Positions 9,210 through 18,526 of a stretch of DNA of 64,000 bases are shown piece after piece. The DNA is taken from positions 372,001 to 436,000 of the forward strand of contig CAVXSF010000009.1 of the NCBI GenBank assembly GCA_963764345.1. The letters run 5' to 3'. The number at the start of each line of letters is the position of its first letter. Within the stretch, counting starts at the first letter, position 1. The DNA comes from DASQZK01 sp963764345. Lineage in GTDB: Bacteria; Bacteroidota; Bacteroidia; Bacteroidales; GCA-2748055. The notes below the pieces were generated by a model. The model did not search any database and was not told the DNA's origin. It worked only from the letters and a program-made list of their open reading frames with translations. Both the position numbers and the translations under genes were made by a program.

Positions 9210-10392
9210 AATTCTGATTTTGCCTTCCTGGTATCTGCCCGACGGCGGTGGTTTTTTTAAGGACCACGCTGAGGCGCTGAATCATGATAATTTTAAAGTG
9301 GACGTGCTGGTAAACAGGATACTGGGCCTTACTACTCATACCCTGAGCCAGATCATCAGATCAAAAGATTTTTCAGTAAACATTGAAGGCCCTCTGAAGG
9401 TCATCCGGTCGGGGTACCTTCTGTGGCCGAAAATGGAAAAGTATAACGTCAGAGGTTGGGTAAAAAAATATCTCCGTTTATTCGCTGAATATGTGAAGCG
9501 TTACGGAGAACCCGATATCATCATTGCACACAGCACCATCTGGGCAGGATATGTGGCATCGATCATAAAGGAAGAATACAAGATCCCGTATATTCTCGTA
9601 GAACACAGAAGTCGTTTCGCCCGGGATATAGAAGCCACCCAGAAAATGATCAGGGAATGGTATTTCCCCTATATACGCAGGAGCCTTGCACATGCCGACA
9701 GGATCATAACCGTAAGCCAGGCCATAGACAGCCAGCTGATCTCTATCTCCCCCGGCATACGAAACAAAATTTTAACCATACCCAACCTCATCGATACCAA
9801 TTTCTTTGTGCCACCCCCGGTAAGGCGTCAAAAAGAGCCTTTCATTTTCCTGGGTTTCGGCATCCTCGAATATGTGAAAGGTTTCGATATCCTGATTCAG
9901 GCATTTGCCCGTTTCGTGGAACATCACGAAGGTGAGTTCTTTCTGAGAATAGGCGGCAGAGGCAGAAAATACCATAAACTCAAACAACTGGCCCGTCGGT
10001 TCGGTGTGGCCGACATGGTCACACTTCATGGGTACGTCCCGAGGGAAGAGGTCAAAAGGGATATGCAGATGGCAAACCTCTTTATCCTTCCCAGCCGTTT
10101 TGAAGCTTTTGGAGTGGTCCTGCTCGAGGCTATGTCAACAGGCTGCCCTGTAATATCCACTTACTCGGGTGGCCCGGAGTTTATCGTGAAAGAAACGGAC
10201 GGTCTGCTTGTCGAACCTGACAGTATTGAAGATCTGACCAGTGCAATGGAAAAGATCTACGATAACTATGAAAATTATGACCCGGAAAAAATCAGAAAGG
10301 ATGTGGAGGAAAATTATGCTATTGAAGTCATTCGGGACAGATACCACAATCTGATAAATGAAATTCTGGATGAAAAAAATACACCTTCTTAA
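9193..10392 (+). CDS. Glycosyltransferase family 4
   Basis: A 399-residue GT-B fold, retaining glycosyltransferase acting at the cytoplasmic membrane face. The N-terminal Rossmann domain starts IKILILPSWYLPDGGGFFKDHAEAL. The C-terminal Glycos_transf_1 domain has PFIFLGFGILEYVKGFDIL and the EX7E-type motif FEAFGVVLLEAMSTGCPVI, followed by GGPEFIV. Translation most likely starts at TTG 9193; no suitable ATG exists near the conserved N-terminus. It overlaps both neighbours, in keeping with a tightly coupled operon. Confidence 0.85.
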   Translation: MKNEIKILILPSWYLPDGGGFFKDHAEALNHDNFKVDVLVNRILGLTTHTLSQIIRSKDFSVNIEGPLKVIRSGYLLWPKMEKYNVRGWVKKYLRLFAEYVKRYGEPDIIIAHSTIWAGYVASIIKEEYKIPYILVEHRSRFARDIEATQKMIREWYFPYIRRSLAHADRIITVSQAIDSQLISISPGIRNKILTIPNLIDTNFFVPPPVRRQKEPFIFLGFGILEYVKGFDILIQAFARFVEHHEGEFFLRIGGRGRKYHKLKQLARRFGVADMVTLHGYVPREEVKRDMQMANLFILPSRFEAFGVVLLEAMSTGCPVISTYSGGPEFIVKETDGLLVEPDSIEDLTSAMEKIYDNYENYDPEKIRKDVEENYAIEVIRDRYHNLINEILDEKNTPS

Positions 10393-11983
10393 AAACAGCG
10401 GGTTCAAATGGTTTGAAACCGGAAAAATCCATGTAAAAGGTTACATCTTCGACCGTTCGGACAACCTCTATACGGACAGCCAGCTCCTTACCTATTTTGA
10501 AGCTATTGAAACCTTCTCCGACTTTGAAGAGCGGATATCCTATGCCAACGGCCTGTTCAGTGTCATCTATGAACAGGACGGGGAAATTTTCACGGCAACG
10601 GATCCTCACCGTACTTTCCCACTGTTTTATATCCGGCGAAAAGGGGAATGGATCCTTTCCGACGACCCATATTTTCTTGTCCTTCAGCAAGACCATAAAG
10701 ATATGGATCAGCTGTCCGTTACGGAATTCCTGGCTACGGGTTATGTTACCGGCAGCAGTACCCTGGTAGATGGGATCAGACAGATCCAGGCAGGAGAAAT
10801 TATCAGGTTCAGGAAAAACAGCCTCGATGCCCACTTCTATTATTCTTTTCGCTGCCCGACAGTCAGAGAAGACCCCTATCAGGAACTGAGAGAGGAAGCA
10901 AAAACGATCTTTGCCAAAGCATTTCCCCGCTTTATTGCCAGCCTGGGTGGCAGAACTGCCGTAGTTCCCCTGAGCGGCGGTTATGATTCAAGGTTGGTAG
11001 CCACCATGCTCCGGCATTATGAATACGACAAAGTGATTTGCTTTACTTATGGGAGAAAAGGGAACTCTGAAGTGGATATTTCTTCCCGGGTAGCCGAAAA
11101 ACTAGGATATCCCTGGATCTTTGCGGAGTACAACGTTGAACTGATCAGGGACTTCCTGAATAAAAATGAGTTCATGGAGTATGTGCAAGGTGCAGGAAAA
11201 ATGACCTCAATGTTTCCTATGCAGGAATATTTCGCAGTTCAGTACCTGAAAGAAAAGAACCTTATCCCGCCTGACAGCATTTTTGTTCCCGGACTGTTTG
11301 GTGACTTCCTTGCCGGAGGCATGCTGAACAAAAACGGGAATCTCAGTCTCAATGAAGAAACAGACCAAATTGCAGAACGCATCTATAATGTTAAATATAC
11401 CTTCAAATCACCCTGGAAAAAACATATCCCGAAAATTAAGGACAGGATAGAAAAATGCCTCCAGGAGAAATTCATAAAAGAATCGGACCTGGCGTATTCC
11501 ATCCAGGAAGATTACGACTTTAAGGAACGGTATGCCAAATTCATTACCAATTTCACTTCGACCTATTCCTTTTTCGGTTACGAATTCCGTCTGCCGTTTT
11601 GTGATCGCGAACTCGTTGATTTTTTCAGGAAGCTTCCACTCCAGGCAAAGATCAACAAATACCTTTACGACGATATCCTCACCAACGACTATTTTTTACC
11701 TTACAACATCAATTTCAACCATGAATTCCGGGCTGATGAACTGGTCATTCGCCGTGCCAAACAGAAAGACAGGATTAAGGCTTTGCTGCCGGAATGGGTC
11801 AAACGACTTTTCATCAACCGGAAAGACGATCTTTTTTACCGCGAAATAACGCGTTACTTTAAAGAAGACCTCACCAGGAAAGGCAAAAAGATCAGGTTAT
11901 ATGGAAATTCTTACCTTTCACTTATCATCCAATGGTATGCCGATTCGGCAGAACACTTCGTAAATCTTATAAAGCGGGCATAA
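10358..11983 (+). CDS. Asparagine synthase-like protein lacking the glutaminase cysteine
   Basis: A 541-residue protein with a class II glutamine amidotransferase-like N-terminal domain (about 20-110; NGLFSVIYEQDG, ATDPHRTFPLFY) and an asparagine synthase C-terminal domain with the ATP-pyrophosphatase loop SGGYDS (206-211). The usual catalytic Cys directly after Met1 is absent: the protein starts MKFWMKK or MKK. It is therefore unlikely to hydrolyse glutamine itself and may use ammonia or perform a different adenylation/amidation. Relatives are common in exopolysaccharide clusters, where amidation of a uronic acid is the usual guess. It overlaps the glycosyltransferase by 35 bases, or 23 if translation starts at the ATG at 10370. 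Confidence 0.75.
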   Translation: MKFWMKKIHLLKNSGFKWFETGKIHVKGYIFDRSDNLYTDSQLLTYFEAIETFSDFEERISYANGLFSVIYEQDGEIFTATDPHRTFPLFYIRRKGEWILSDDPYFLVLQQDHKDMDQLSVTEFLATGYVTGSSTLVDGIRQIQAGEIIRFRKNSLDAHFYYSFRCPTVREDPYQELREEAKTIFAKAFPRFIASLGGRTAVVPLSGGYDSRLVATMLRHYEYDKVICFTYGRKGNSEVDISSRVAEKLGYPWIFAEYNVELIRDFLNKNEFMEYVQGAGKMTSMFPMQEYFAVQYLKEKNLIPPDSIFVPGLFGDFLAGGMLNKNGNLSLNEETDQIAERIYNVKYTFKSPWKKHIPKIKDRIEKCLQEKFIKESDLAYSIQEDYDFKERYAKFITNFTSTYSFFGYEFRLPFCDRELVDFFRKLPLQAKINKYLYDDILTNDYFLPYNINFNHEFRADELVIRRAKQKDRIKALLPEWVKRLFINRKDDLFYREITRYFKEDLTRKGKKIRLYGNSYLSLIIQWYADSAEHFVNLIKRA

Positions 11984-12022
11984 TTTTTTTTCGTTAAACC
12001 TGTCAGGGATCAAAAAAATATT

Positions 12023-12030
12023 TAAATTTG
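12023..12030 (+). promoter_or_regulatory. -7 element upstream of tRNA-His
   Basis: TAAATTTG is a perfect TAnnTTTG match 12 bases before the tRNA, placing the transcript start within a few bases of it. No clear -33 TTTG is seen; the upstream region is a T-run. Confidence 0.4.
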
Positions 12031-12042
12031 CAAGCCCAAACG

Positions 12043-12119
12043 GTGGATGTAGCTCAGTCGGTTAGAGCGCTGGATTGTGGTTCCAGAGGTCGTGGGTTCG
12101 AGCCCCATCTTCCACCCCA
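12043..12119 (+). tRNA. tRNA-His (anticodon GTG)
   Basis: A complete cloverleaf: acceptor GTGGATG pairs with CTTCCAC (12109-12115) with one T-T mismatch. Anticodon loop TTGTGGT has GTG at 12077-12079. The T arm is GTGGG/CCCAT around TTCGAGC. A C discriminator and an encoded CCA (12117-12119) follow. A G at 12042 can act as the G-1 residue required by histidyl-tRNA synthetase. It is followed immediately by a strong terminator and an integrase remnant, so it may have served as an integration site. Confidence 0.95.
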
Positions 12120-12124
12120 CTGAT

Positions 12125-12160
12125 TTTCAACAGGCTGACCATTAGCCTGTTGAAATTTTT
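12125..12160 (+). terminator. Rho-independent terminator after tRNA-His
   Basis: A perfect 12-bp inverted repeat, TTTCAACAGGCT (12125-12136) and AGCCTGTTGAAA (12144-12155), has a 7-nt loop and is followed by five T residues. It lies six bases after the tRNA CCA. Confidence 0.9.
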
Positions 12161-12239
12161 AAAATCGATTTTGCACAAATTTTGACGCAACCTGCCTCAA
12201 ATTCGATTTAAAAAAACCCTCCTTTGCCCCTATGTACCC

Positions 12240-12665
12240 CTTAAATAAGTAAGGCTGATTGTTCGTAACGGCGAGCTCACCAAGAGTAGGTCTAATGAGT
12301 TCTGGCCATTTGACGCCTAAAAGGGTAAAATCGTGCGAAACGTTCCTGTGATATCAATCACCCCGACACCATCCGTGACTGCAAAACCTACTCCCGCCGG
12401 ATCATTCAGCAGATAAACAAATCATTGGAGGATGGATACCAATTAGATCTTCATAAAAAACCTGTTGGCGCAGCGCCAGAATCTGCGCCAAACTATTTCC
12501 CTGAATAAGGCGCTGGATCATGGTTTGTCTATTAAAAAAGCTTCACTGCGAACCAGCTCCTATGCTTCCTGTAAAAGTACATCCCAACATTATAAAGGCT
12601 GAGCTATCCTGAACCGAATCTCTGAAATGTATGTGACACTTTTCGACCTGCTCCGTAGCGTGTAT
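12240..12665 (+). pseudogene. Degenerate tyrosine recombinase (integrase) fragment
   Basis: No intact frame, but conceptual translation in shifting frames gives pieces resembling the N-terminus of Bacteroidetes tyrosine recombinases. INHPDTIRDCKTYSRRIIQ then QINKSLEDGYQL (from about 12352) resembles the arm-binding domain. LNKALDHGLSIKKASLRTSS (from about 12502) resembles the start of the SAM-like core-binding domain (pattern ALD..LS.KK..LR..SY.SYKS). A last in-frame piece, LNRISEMYVTLFDLLR, ends near 12680. The catalytic domain is missing. Its position right after tRNA-His fits an old integration event. The family call rests on pattern memory, so it is moderate. Confidence 0.45.
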
Positions 12666-12686
12666 TTCGATGATTATTAAACGGTT

Positions 12687-12795
12687 AAGGAGGGATTACT
12701 TTTGAAACACAAGAAAAGTGTAACTGATTTTCAAGCAATTAAGTTAAAGAAATTAATAATTTCCGGTTTTACCGGACGACAGTGTTGGTAATTAA
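12687..12795 (+). repeat. Cluster leader sequence, copy 1
   Basis: About 109 bp similar to 24660-24765. Shared blocks are an AGG(A)GGG-N-TTACTTTT start, a CTGATT/TTGATT-TCA-G-AATTAA middle and a best-conserved core, CCGGTTTTACCGGAC (12763-12777), followed by CAGTG. The core can form a 5-bp hairpin, CCGGT/ACCGG, with a 3-nt loop. It lies about 290 bp before the winged-helix regulator gene that opens the polysaccharide cluster. Confidence 0.55.
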
Positions 12796-13085
12796 TAAAT
12801 TATTTTTTAATTTAATACCTGTTATTGAGTTAATTTATAACTCAATAACTCAACAACTCAAACTCAACTTGAACACCAGAGATGTGACCGAGGAGGCGGA
12901 GCAGTGTTAAACCAGAACTTTTCCCGGCCTTTTCATCAAATAATTCCTCGTGGCTTGCCACATGATGTAATAAACACAAAATTAAATCCGTCAGTACCAT
13001 TCAAACTGAAAAAATGCCTACATCCCATCTGGCATGTAAACCCCGGACGGATTTAAAACCATGAATCAAATTTGAAAACCGGAAC
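12796..13085. other. Gap before the regulator gene
   Basis: AT-rich at its start (ATTAATAAATTATTTTTTAATTTAAT), then ordinary. It contains an inverted pair AAATCCGTC (about 12984-12992) / GACGGATTT (about 13048-13056), 9-bp arms 55 nt apart, which might be an operator or a hairpin in the leader of the downstream regulator. No gene seen. Confidence 0.3.
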
Positions 13086-13619
13086 ATGCTGGAATCATTA
13101 ATCACGTCGAAAACGCGTGTAAAACTGTTGTTAAAACTGTTTTTGAATGCCAAAACCACCAGCCACCTGCGCGGATTGGAAAAAGAGTTTGGCGAATCGA
13201 GTAACTCCATCCGTATCGAGCTCAACCGGCTTATTGATGCAGGGCTGCTGACATCCGAAAACGTTAAAAACCGAAGATATTACAAAGCTAACACCCTCCA
13301 CCCGCTGTTTGCCGACATCAACAGCATACTGCGAAAAATGGTGGGCATCGACAAAATTGTAGATCGCATAACCAGCCAGATTGGAAACCTTGAGTCGGCC
13401 TACCTGACAGGCGAATTTGCCTCGGGCCGCGATTCCGATACCATTGAGCTGGCGCTGATAGGAGAGAACCTCGACCGCGCTTACATCGAAAACCTGGTGG
13501 AGAAAGCAGAAAAGATGATCGATCGTAAAATGGTTTACCTCGTCCTCACTTCGGAACAGATGTCGCATTTCCTTAAGGATAAACCAACTTTGCTGATTTG
13601 GAAGGAAGATGATAATTAA
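13086..13619 (+). CDS. Winged-helix transcriptional regulator with nucleotidyltransferase-like C-terminal domain
   Basis: A 177-residue protein. Residues about 1-75 form an ArsR-like winged helix (LITSKTRVKLLLKLFLNA, HLRGLEKEFGESSNSIRIEL, LIDAGLLTSENVKNRRYYKAN). The remainder, from HPLFADINSILRKMVG to the end, resembles the minimal nucleotidyltransferase-like domain fused to such regulators (YLTGEFASGRDSDTIELALIG), where the usual GS..RG..SD..D.. pattern is only partly kept, so catalysis is doubtful. Genes of this kind often sit at the head of Bacteroidota capsule/O-antigen loci, and here it is the first intact gene of the cluster. It is likely a local regulator; its ligand is unknown. Confidence 0.7.
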   Translation: MLESLITSKTRVKLLLKLFLNAKTTSHLRGLEKEFGESSNSIRIELNRLIDAGLLTSENVKNRRYYKANTLHPLFADINSILRKMVGIDKIVDRITSQIGNLESAYLTGEFASGRDSDTIELALIGENLDRAYIENLVEKAEKMIDRKMVYLVLTSEQMSHFLKDKPTLLIWKEDDN

Positions 13620-14071
13620 GAAACAGAAGTTGCAGGCAAAAGTCAAGATGCAAGAAACAATATTAAATTCGTTAATCATTAATTGATTACGGTGTAAGGT
13701 AGAATAAATTATATTTCCTTAAAGACTGTTTTAATTTCATTTCTAAAATTAGCAGATGTTATTCATTGTTAGTTGACAAACTAATTGTATTTATCCGATC
13801 TCGCAACAAATATTTGGACAAACAAACTTGTAACTATGAACAGTCTTTATTCAAGCAATCAATTGTTCCAACCTGTTGTTCACGACTAAAATCCAGGTGA
13901 CCGACATCACGAAAAATATGTCTGACGAATAGTATAAATCTGAAATAAAAGAGTTGCAGCGCTATTCCTTTTTATAATCTCACAATCTACTAATATTAAT
14001 ATTACCTATTATATAATTCAAGGTCACTATTTATTTTTTGATGAATAAATACATAGTTAGCATTATTAGAT
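13620..14071. other. AT-rich gap between regulator and flippase
   Basis: About 450 bp of AT-rich sequence with stop codons in all frames. I see no gene, RNA or convincing repeat. It probably holds the promoter of the AT-rich glycan cluster that follows, but no clear TTTG/TAnnTTTG pair was identified. Confidence 0.4.
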
Positions 14072-15346
14072 TTGAAAAAACGTGCTTTTAAAAGCCGCCT
14101 GATAAATGATTCTTTTTGGGTTTTATTTGGAAATAGCTTTGGAAAAGGGCTGGCTCTTGTAGCAGGTATAGTTGTTGCTCGTTTTTTAGGCAAAGAAATG
14201 TATGGTGAGTATGGAATGATTCGCAATACATTAGTCTCAATTGCAGTTTTTTCAACGTTTGGCCTCGGTTTCACAGCTACAAAATATGTATCTGAAAATA
14301 AGATTAACAACGCTGGAAACACTTCTGCAATTTTATATTATGCCAGAAATATTACTTTAGTAGTAAGTGGCATCATGGCAACCGGACTTTTTCTCGGTGC
14401 TAAATTTGTAGCGGTGCAAATTCTTGAATCTCCACATCTCACTATTCCGCTAAGAGTTACATCGGTTTGGATTGTTTTTAATGCGGTAACAACAACCCAG
14501 ATAGGTGTTCTGGCTGGTTTCGGTTCATTTAAGGAAATGAGCCGTGTAAATATTATAGTCGGTGTTACAACACTTATAAGCAGTTTTATTTTTACCTATT
14601 ATTGGGAATTAGTTGGTGCATTAACGGCCTTATTGCTTTCTCAGGTATTGAATTGGTATTTGAATTATTTATTGTTAATTCGTGTTTTGCCGGAACGCTC
14701 GACAGGTCATAAAAACCAATGGCTGTTAAAGGATATTCTAAGGTTTTCTTTGCCCATTGCAATGCAGGAAGGGATAGATTCATTACAAGCGTGGATAATA
14801 GGTTTACTAATAATTAAATTCGCATCGTATGCAGAACTCGGTATGTATAGTGCTGCAATCCAGTGGTTTGCTATTATAAATTTTATTCCGATTATACTCC
14901 GGAATGTATTTCTAACCCACTTCTCATCCAATCAAACAAATCAGTTAAAATATGAAAATGTTTTAAAAAAAGCATTAATGATAAATATCATTTCAGTTTC
15001 TGGTTTAATAATACTTATTTATATTTTCTTAAATAAAATAGTACTTATTTATGGATCGAGTTTTTCAGGAGTCGATAAACTAATACGTATTGTGGTGCTT
15101 ATTCCGTTACTACTCAGCTCGTGCGGTGTTTTTATTCAGGCATTCTATTCAAAGGGCAATAACTGGTTGGTTTTTATTATAACTGCTTTGAGAAATTTGG
15201 GAATAGTGGTTCTTTCGTATTTTCTCTTACAGAAATATTCAGATAAAGGCGCAATAGTTGTAATCTATAGTTCGTTAACACTAAATTTTTTCTATCTGCT
15301 TTCTCTTTTTTTATTCTACTTTAGGCTAAATAAAACTCGTACTTAA
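14072..15346 (+). CDS. Wzx-type O-antigen/polysaccharide flippase
   Basis: A 424-residue polytopic membrane protein starting, from a TTG codon, LINDSFWVLFGNSFGKGLAL then VVARFLGKEMYGEYGMIRNT, the standard Wzx N-terminus with FG-x-YG-type loop. About 12 hydrophobic segments follow. It should flip undecaprenyl-linked repeat units made by the downstream glycosyltransferases. AT content and codon use are much higher in A/T than for the first flippase at 7042, supporting a separate origin. It is followed 16 bases later by the polymerase gene. Confidence 0.85.
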   Translation: MKKRAFKSRLINDSFWVLFGNSFGKGLALVAGIVVARFLGKEMYGEYGMIRNTLVSIAVFSTFGLGFTATKYVSENKINNAGNTSAILYYARNITLVVSGIMATGLFLGAKFVAVQILESPHLTIPLRVTSVWIVFNAVTTTQIGVLAGFGSFKEMSRVNIIVGVTTLISSFIFTYYWELVGALTALLLSQVLNWYLNYLLLIRVLPERSTGHKNQWLLKDILRFSLPIAMQEGIDSLQAWIIGLLIIKFASYAELGMYSAAIQWFAIINFIPIILRNVFLTHFSSNQTNQLKYENVLKKALMINIISVSGLIILIYIFLNKIVLIYGSSFSGVDKLIRIVVLIPLLLSSCGVFIQAFYSKGNNWLVFIITALRNLGIVVLSYFLLQKYSDKGAIVVIYSSLTLNFFYLLSLFLFYFRLNKTRT

Positions 15347-15361
15347 ATTTATCGCCAATAA

Positions 15362-16470
15362 ATGGTTTATTATTTTTATATATTAGTTTGTATTCTCGGG
15401 GCAGCATTTGTTGATAACGACAATACAAATTTTAGCCAACAATCGAAAAAGAATTTTGCTATCATCATGGGTGGCATTATGTTTTTGCTAGGGGCACTAC
15501 GACACAAATATGTAGGAACTGATACTCCGAACTATGTGGAATATTTAATCCCGGAAGCAATAAATCAAAGCTATTCTCAATTGTTTGAAAATTCCAGGGA
15601 TCCCATTTTTTATATGTTTGCAAAAAGCATATATCAAATTACAAATGACATACAATTCGTTTTAGCAGTTGTAGCATTCCTTTACGCATTACTTGTATCG
15701 GCCACTTTATATCGATTTTCAAAAAATATTGCATTAAGTTTCTTAATTTTATTAACCTTTCGATATTTCCCTTATAGCATGACTGCATTGAGGCAGGCAC
15801 TAGCATTTGCAATTGTTTTGTATTCCACCAGGTTTATTTTCGAGAAAAAATTTATTAAATTTGCTGCAGCCATTGTTATAGCGTCATTTGCGCACAAAAG
15901 TGCATTGTTTTTACTACCCTTATATTTTGTGCAATTCATTACATTGAACAGATATTCATTTCTGCTAACTATCCTGATATTGGCAGCCGTTTATGTTTTC
16001 AAGGATTCTTTCGCTTCTGCACTTAAATCTATTACCAAGTTCCTCCCAGTACGCAGGATATATCAATTGGAATAAAAACCAGGAAGAATATGGCTTTTTG
16101 TATTACTACCTTTATATGACTGTTTTTATTGCCATTAACTTTTTGCTGTTTTATACAGATACCTTTAGATTAAAAGAACCAAAGTTGAGCTTTTATTATT
16201 TTGCCTTTGCAATCGGAATCTTTTTTCAAACCCTGACCTTGCAAAATACGATATTTTTGCGAATGCAGATGTATTTCGCACTACTACGCAGTTTTGCTAA
16301 TCCCTGAAGTGATTTCAGCTTTTGATGACAGGGGAAAAAAAATTATCAACTTTGTATTGATATCACTATTAATAATTCTGTTTGTAATAGCGGGGCCGGG
16401 AAGTGGTGTAGATAATTACTATTTTTTTTGGGAGAAAGACATACCCGCGCCGGTTTATTTTAAATTTTAA
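15362..16470 (+). pseudogene. EpsG-type polysaccharide polymerase (Wzy), two frameshifts
   Basis: Multi-pass polymerase of the EpsG family that links repeat units in the periplasm. The frame from 15362 carries the hallmark AFVDNDNTNF, FLLGALRHKYVGTDTPNY and RYFPYSMTALRQALAFAIVL. It shifts near 16050, where removing one C from the CCC run restores KFLQYAGYINWNKNQEEYGF. It shifts again near 16285, after MQMYFAL, continuing AVLLIPEVISAFDDRGKKII to the stop at 16468-16470. Corrected length is about 369 residues, normal for EpsG. With consensus kept on both sides of each break, sequence error is as likely as true decay. Confidence 0.75.
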
Positions 16471-16729
16471 GTAAACTGATTTCCCATTAAGGCTAAGATA
16501 CATAGAAAACAAATAGAGAGACTGATCCAAACTTAGAGTTCTTTAAAAAGGATGTAGCCTGATATATTATAAAGGTCGATTTTTATTGTACGTAATATAT
16601 CACGCCTAAGAAACTGCCTTATCAGTAAAGCATAAAAGAGTATTGCCTTGAGCAAAGAACGAAAATTTCATTTTCTTAACTTATATTCTAAAAAATTGAA
16701 TTATTGAAGTTTAACTAATAAAATTTCGA

Positions 16730-17861
16730 ATGAAATTACTTATAAATACAGCAACTTTGTTTAAGGGTGGAGGTATTCAGGTTGCAAATTCATTTATTGA
16801 AGAATGCAAAAAATACTCGGAGAACGAATATCACATAATTTTAGGACTTACTTTACAACAAAAAATCAAACCGGAATTGTTTCCGGCTAATTTTTCTTTT
16901 TATTCAATTCCATATAAACCATCCAAAAGAGTTGTTTCATTAAAATCGCCAGATTCCTTTTTTAAAATATTAGAAAATAGTATTAAACCAGATGTTGTCT
17001 TTACCACCTCCGGTCCTGCATACTGGAAACCCAAAGCCCCTCATCTGGTAGGCTATAATCTTGCTCACTATATTTGCCCGGATTCACCATATTTTGAAAA
17101 TATTCATTTTTCAAAATTTTAAATGGAAGGCAAAAGGTTATTTTTTTAAATATCGATTTATCAAGGGAGCTGATGCCTATGTAGTACAAACAGAAGATGT
17201 GAAAAAACGATTAAAGAGTTGGCTAAGTACAGATAAGTTAATAGAAGTTGTTTCTAATACCTGTAGCAGTTATTACCGAGAAACACTGCACAATAACTTA
17301 AAATTACAACCCAAAAGAAAAGGTGAAATTAGATTATTATTGTATTTCCGCTTATCATGATCATAAAAACATGGAGATAATTCCAGAAATTATGAGAAGT
17401 ATGTCCGAAGTCAAAAAAATTCTATTCGATTTGTTCTTACACTTGATCAAAGCATATATGAAAAGATTACTCCAAAGGAAATTAGAAGTATATATTTAAA
17501 TGCCGGTATTATTAATCCAGCGGGAGGTTCCTGGTCTTTATGAAGAATGCGATGCACTTTTTTTACCTACAACACTTGAATGCTTTTCAGCCGCCTATCC
17601 TGAAGCAATGGCAATGGAGAAACCTATAATAACATCAGATTTCAGGTTTTGCCAGGTCAATTTGCAAAGATTCTGCATTATATTTTAGTCCTTACCAACC
17701 AACAGATGCATTAAATACGATTGAACAACTAATTTAAAATTATGCGCTCAAGCAAAGTCTTGTGAAAAATGGAAAAATTAGAATCAAAGAATTTTTATCA
17801 GGCAGAAGAAAGGCAAAAAAATATTTACTGTTATGCTCTTCAGCTTGCAAATAAGGAGTAA
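16730..17861 (+). pseudogene. Glycosyltransferase family 4, multiple frameshifts
   Basis: The N-terminus MKLLINTATLFKGGGIQVAN and PDVVFTTSGPAYWKPKAPHL are characteristic of GT4 enzymes of O-antigen clusters. The frame then shifts near 17100 (continuing KWKAKGYFFKYRFIKGADAY and VVQTEDVKKRL), near 17340 (ISAYHDHKNMEIIPEIM) and around 17480. It then gives YEECDALFLPTTLECFSAAY then PEAMAMEKPIITSDF, the EX7E-type donor site, and shifts again before KDSALYFSPYQPTDALNTIE. The end is the TAA at 17859-17861. Corrected length of about 375 residues is normal. At least four indels are needed, so as it stands it encodes no full product. Confidence 0.7.
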
Positions 17862-17886
17862 AAGATACTTTTAACATAAATATCCA

Positions 17887-18526
17887 TGATAAACACTACG
17901 TTTATTAACCAAAAAATATGTGAAATTGCAATGAAGGCAAACAAAGCAAAAGTGTATTTACATCGGTATTTCAAAACACAATAAATCAAGCCATATTTAA
18001 TTTAGAAACCTTCTATTTAATCTTTAATTTATCTAAAATATTATTAAAGGACTATAGAAATGATTTTGACGGCAACTTATATTATTACATCTACGGTAGC
18101 ATTGACGATAAAAATTATTGGTAAAAATGTGAATCTAAAATCGCGTAATTAAATAGAAACATAAAGGTTTACTACATGGGGTATATTGACAATTCAGAAA
18201 TTAGTAGTGTTTTTGAAACAATGCATTTATTGGTATTCACAACATTTTCTGAGAATTTTGTTCATTCTATTAAGGAATCGTTGCTAAATAGTTGTCCAAT
18301 TCTAATAAGTAATCATACTCTCTGGAATGAGATTAATAATACAGTTTATAGTAGAGCAATTAATTTGGAAAAGAAGTTTGATTTCCTTAATTATTAAAAT
18401 ACTTGTAATGAATTAGATGATTACCAATATCAGGATGCATGCGTAGAAGTCTCCACCTATATAAAACGCAAATTTAATGTTGAAATATTCAAAATATATT
18501 ATGCCAAACTTTTTGAGAGTATATAA
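17887..18526 (+). pseudogene. Glycosyltransferase C-terminal remnant with in-frame stops
   Basis: Only the C-terminal half of a GT4-like enzyme is recognisable: YYYIYGSIDDKNYW, NIKVYYMGYIDNSEISSVFE, then FTTFSENFVHSIKESLLNSC and PILISNHTLWNE, and after a stop NTCNELDDYQYQDACVE to the TAA ending at 18526. Unlike neighbouring genes, it has nonsense codons within the same frame where relatives have lysine (TAA at 18122-18124 and 18146-18148). These are not simple indels, and no donor-site N-terminal domain is found upstream. I read it as a genuine decaying gene. Confidence 0.6.

Noticed and set aside
12160..12240. Direct repeat of the tRNA-His 3' end as an attachment site
   Set aside because: I looked for a second copy of the tRNA 3' segment near 12.2 kb and around 22.6-24.8 kb and saw none by eye; the island hypothesis rests on other evidence.
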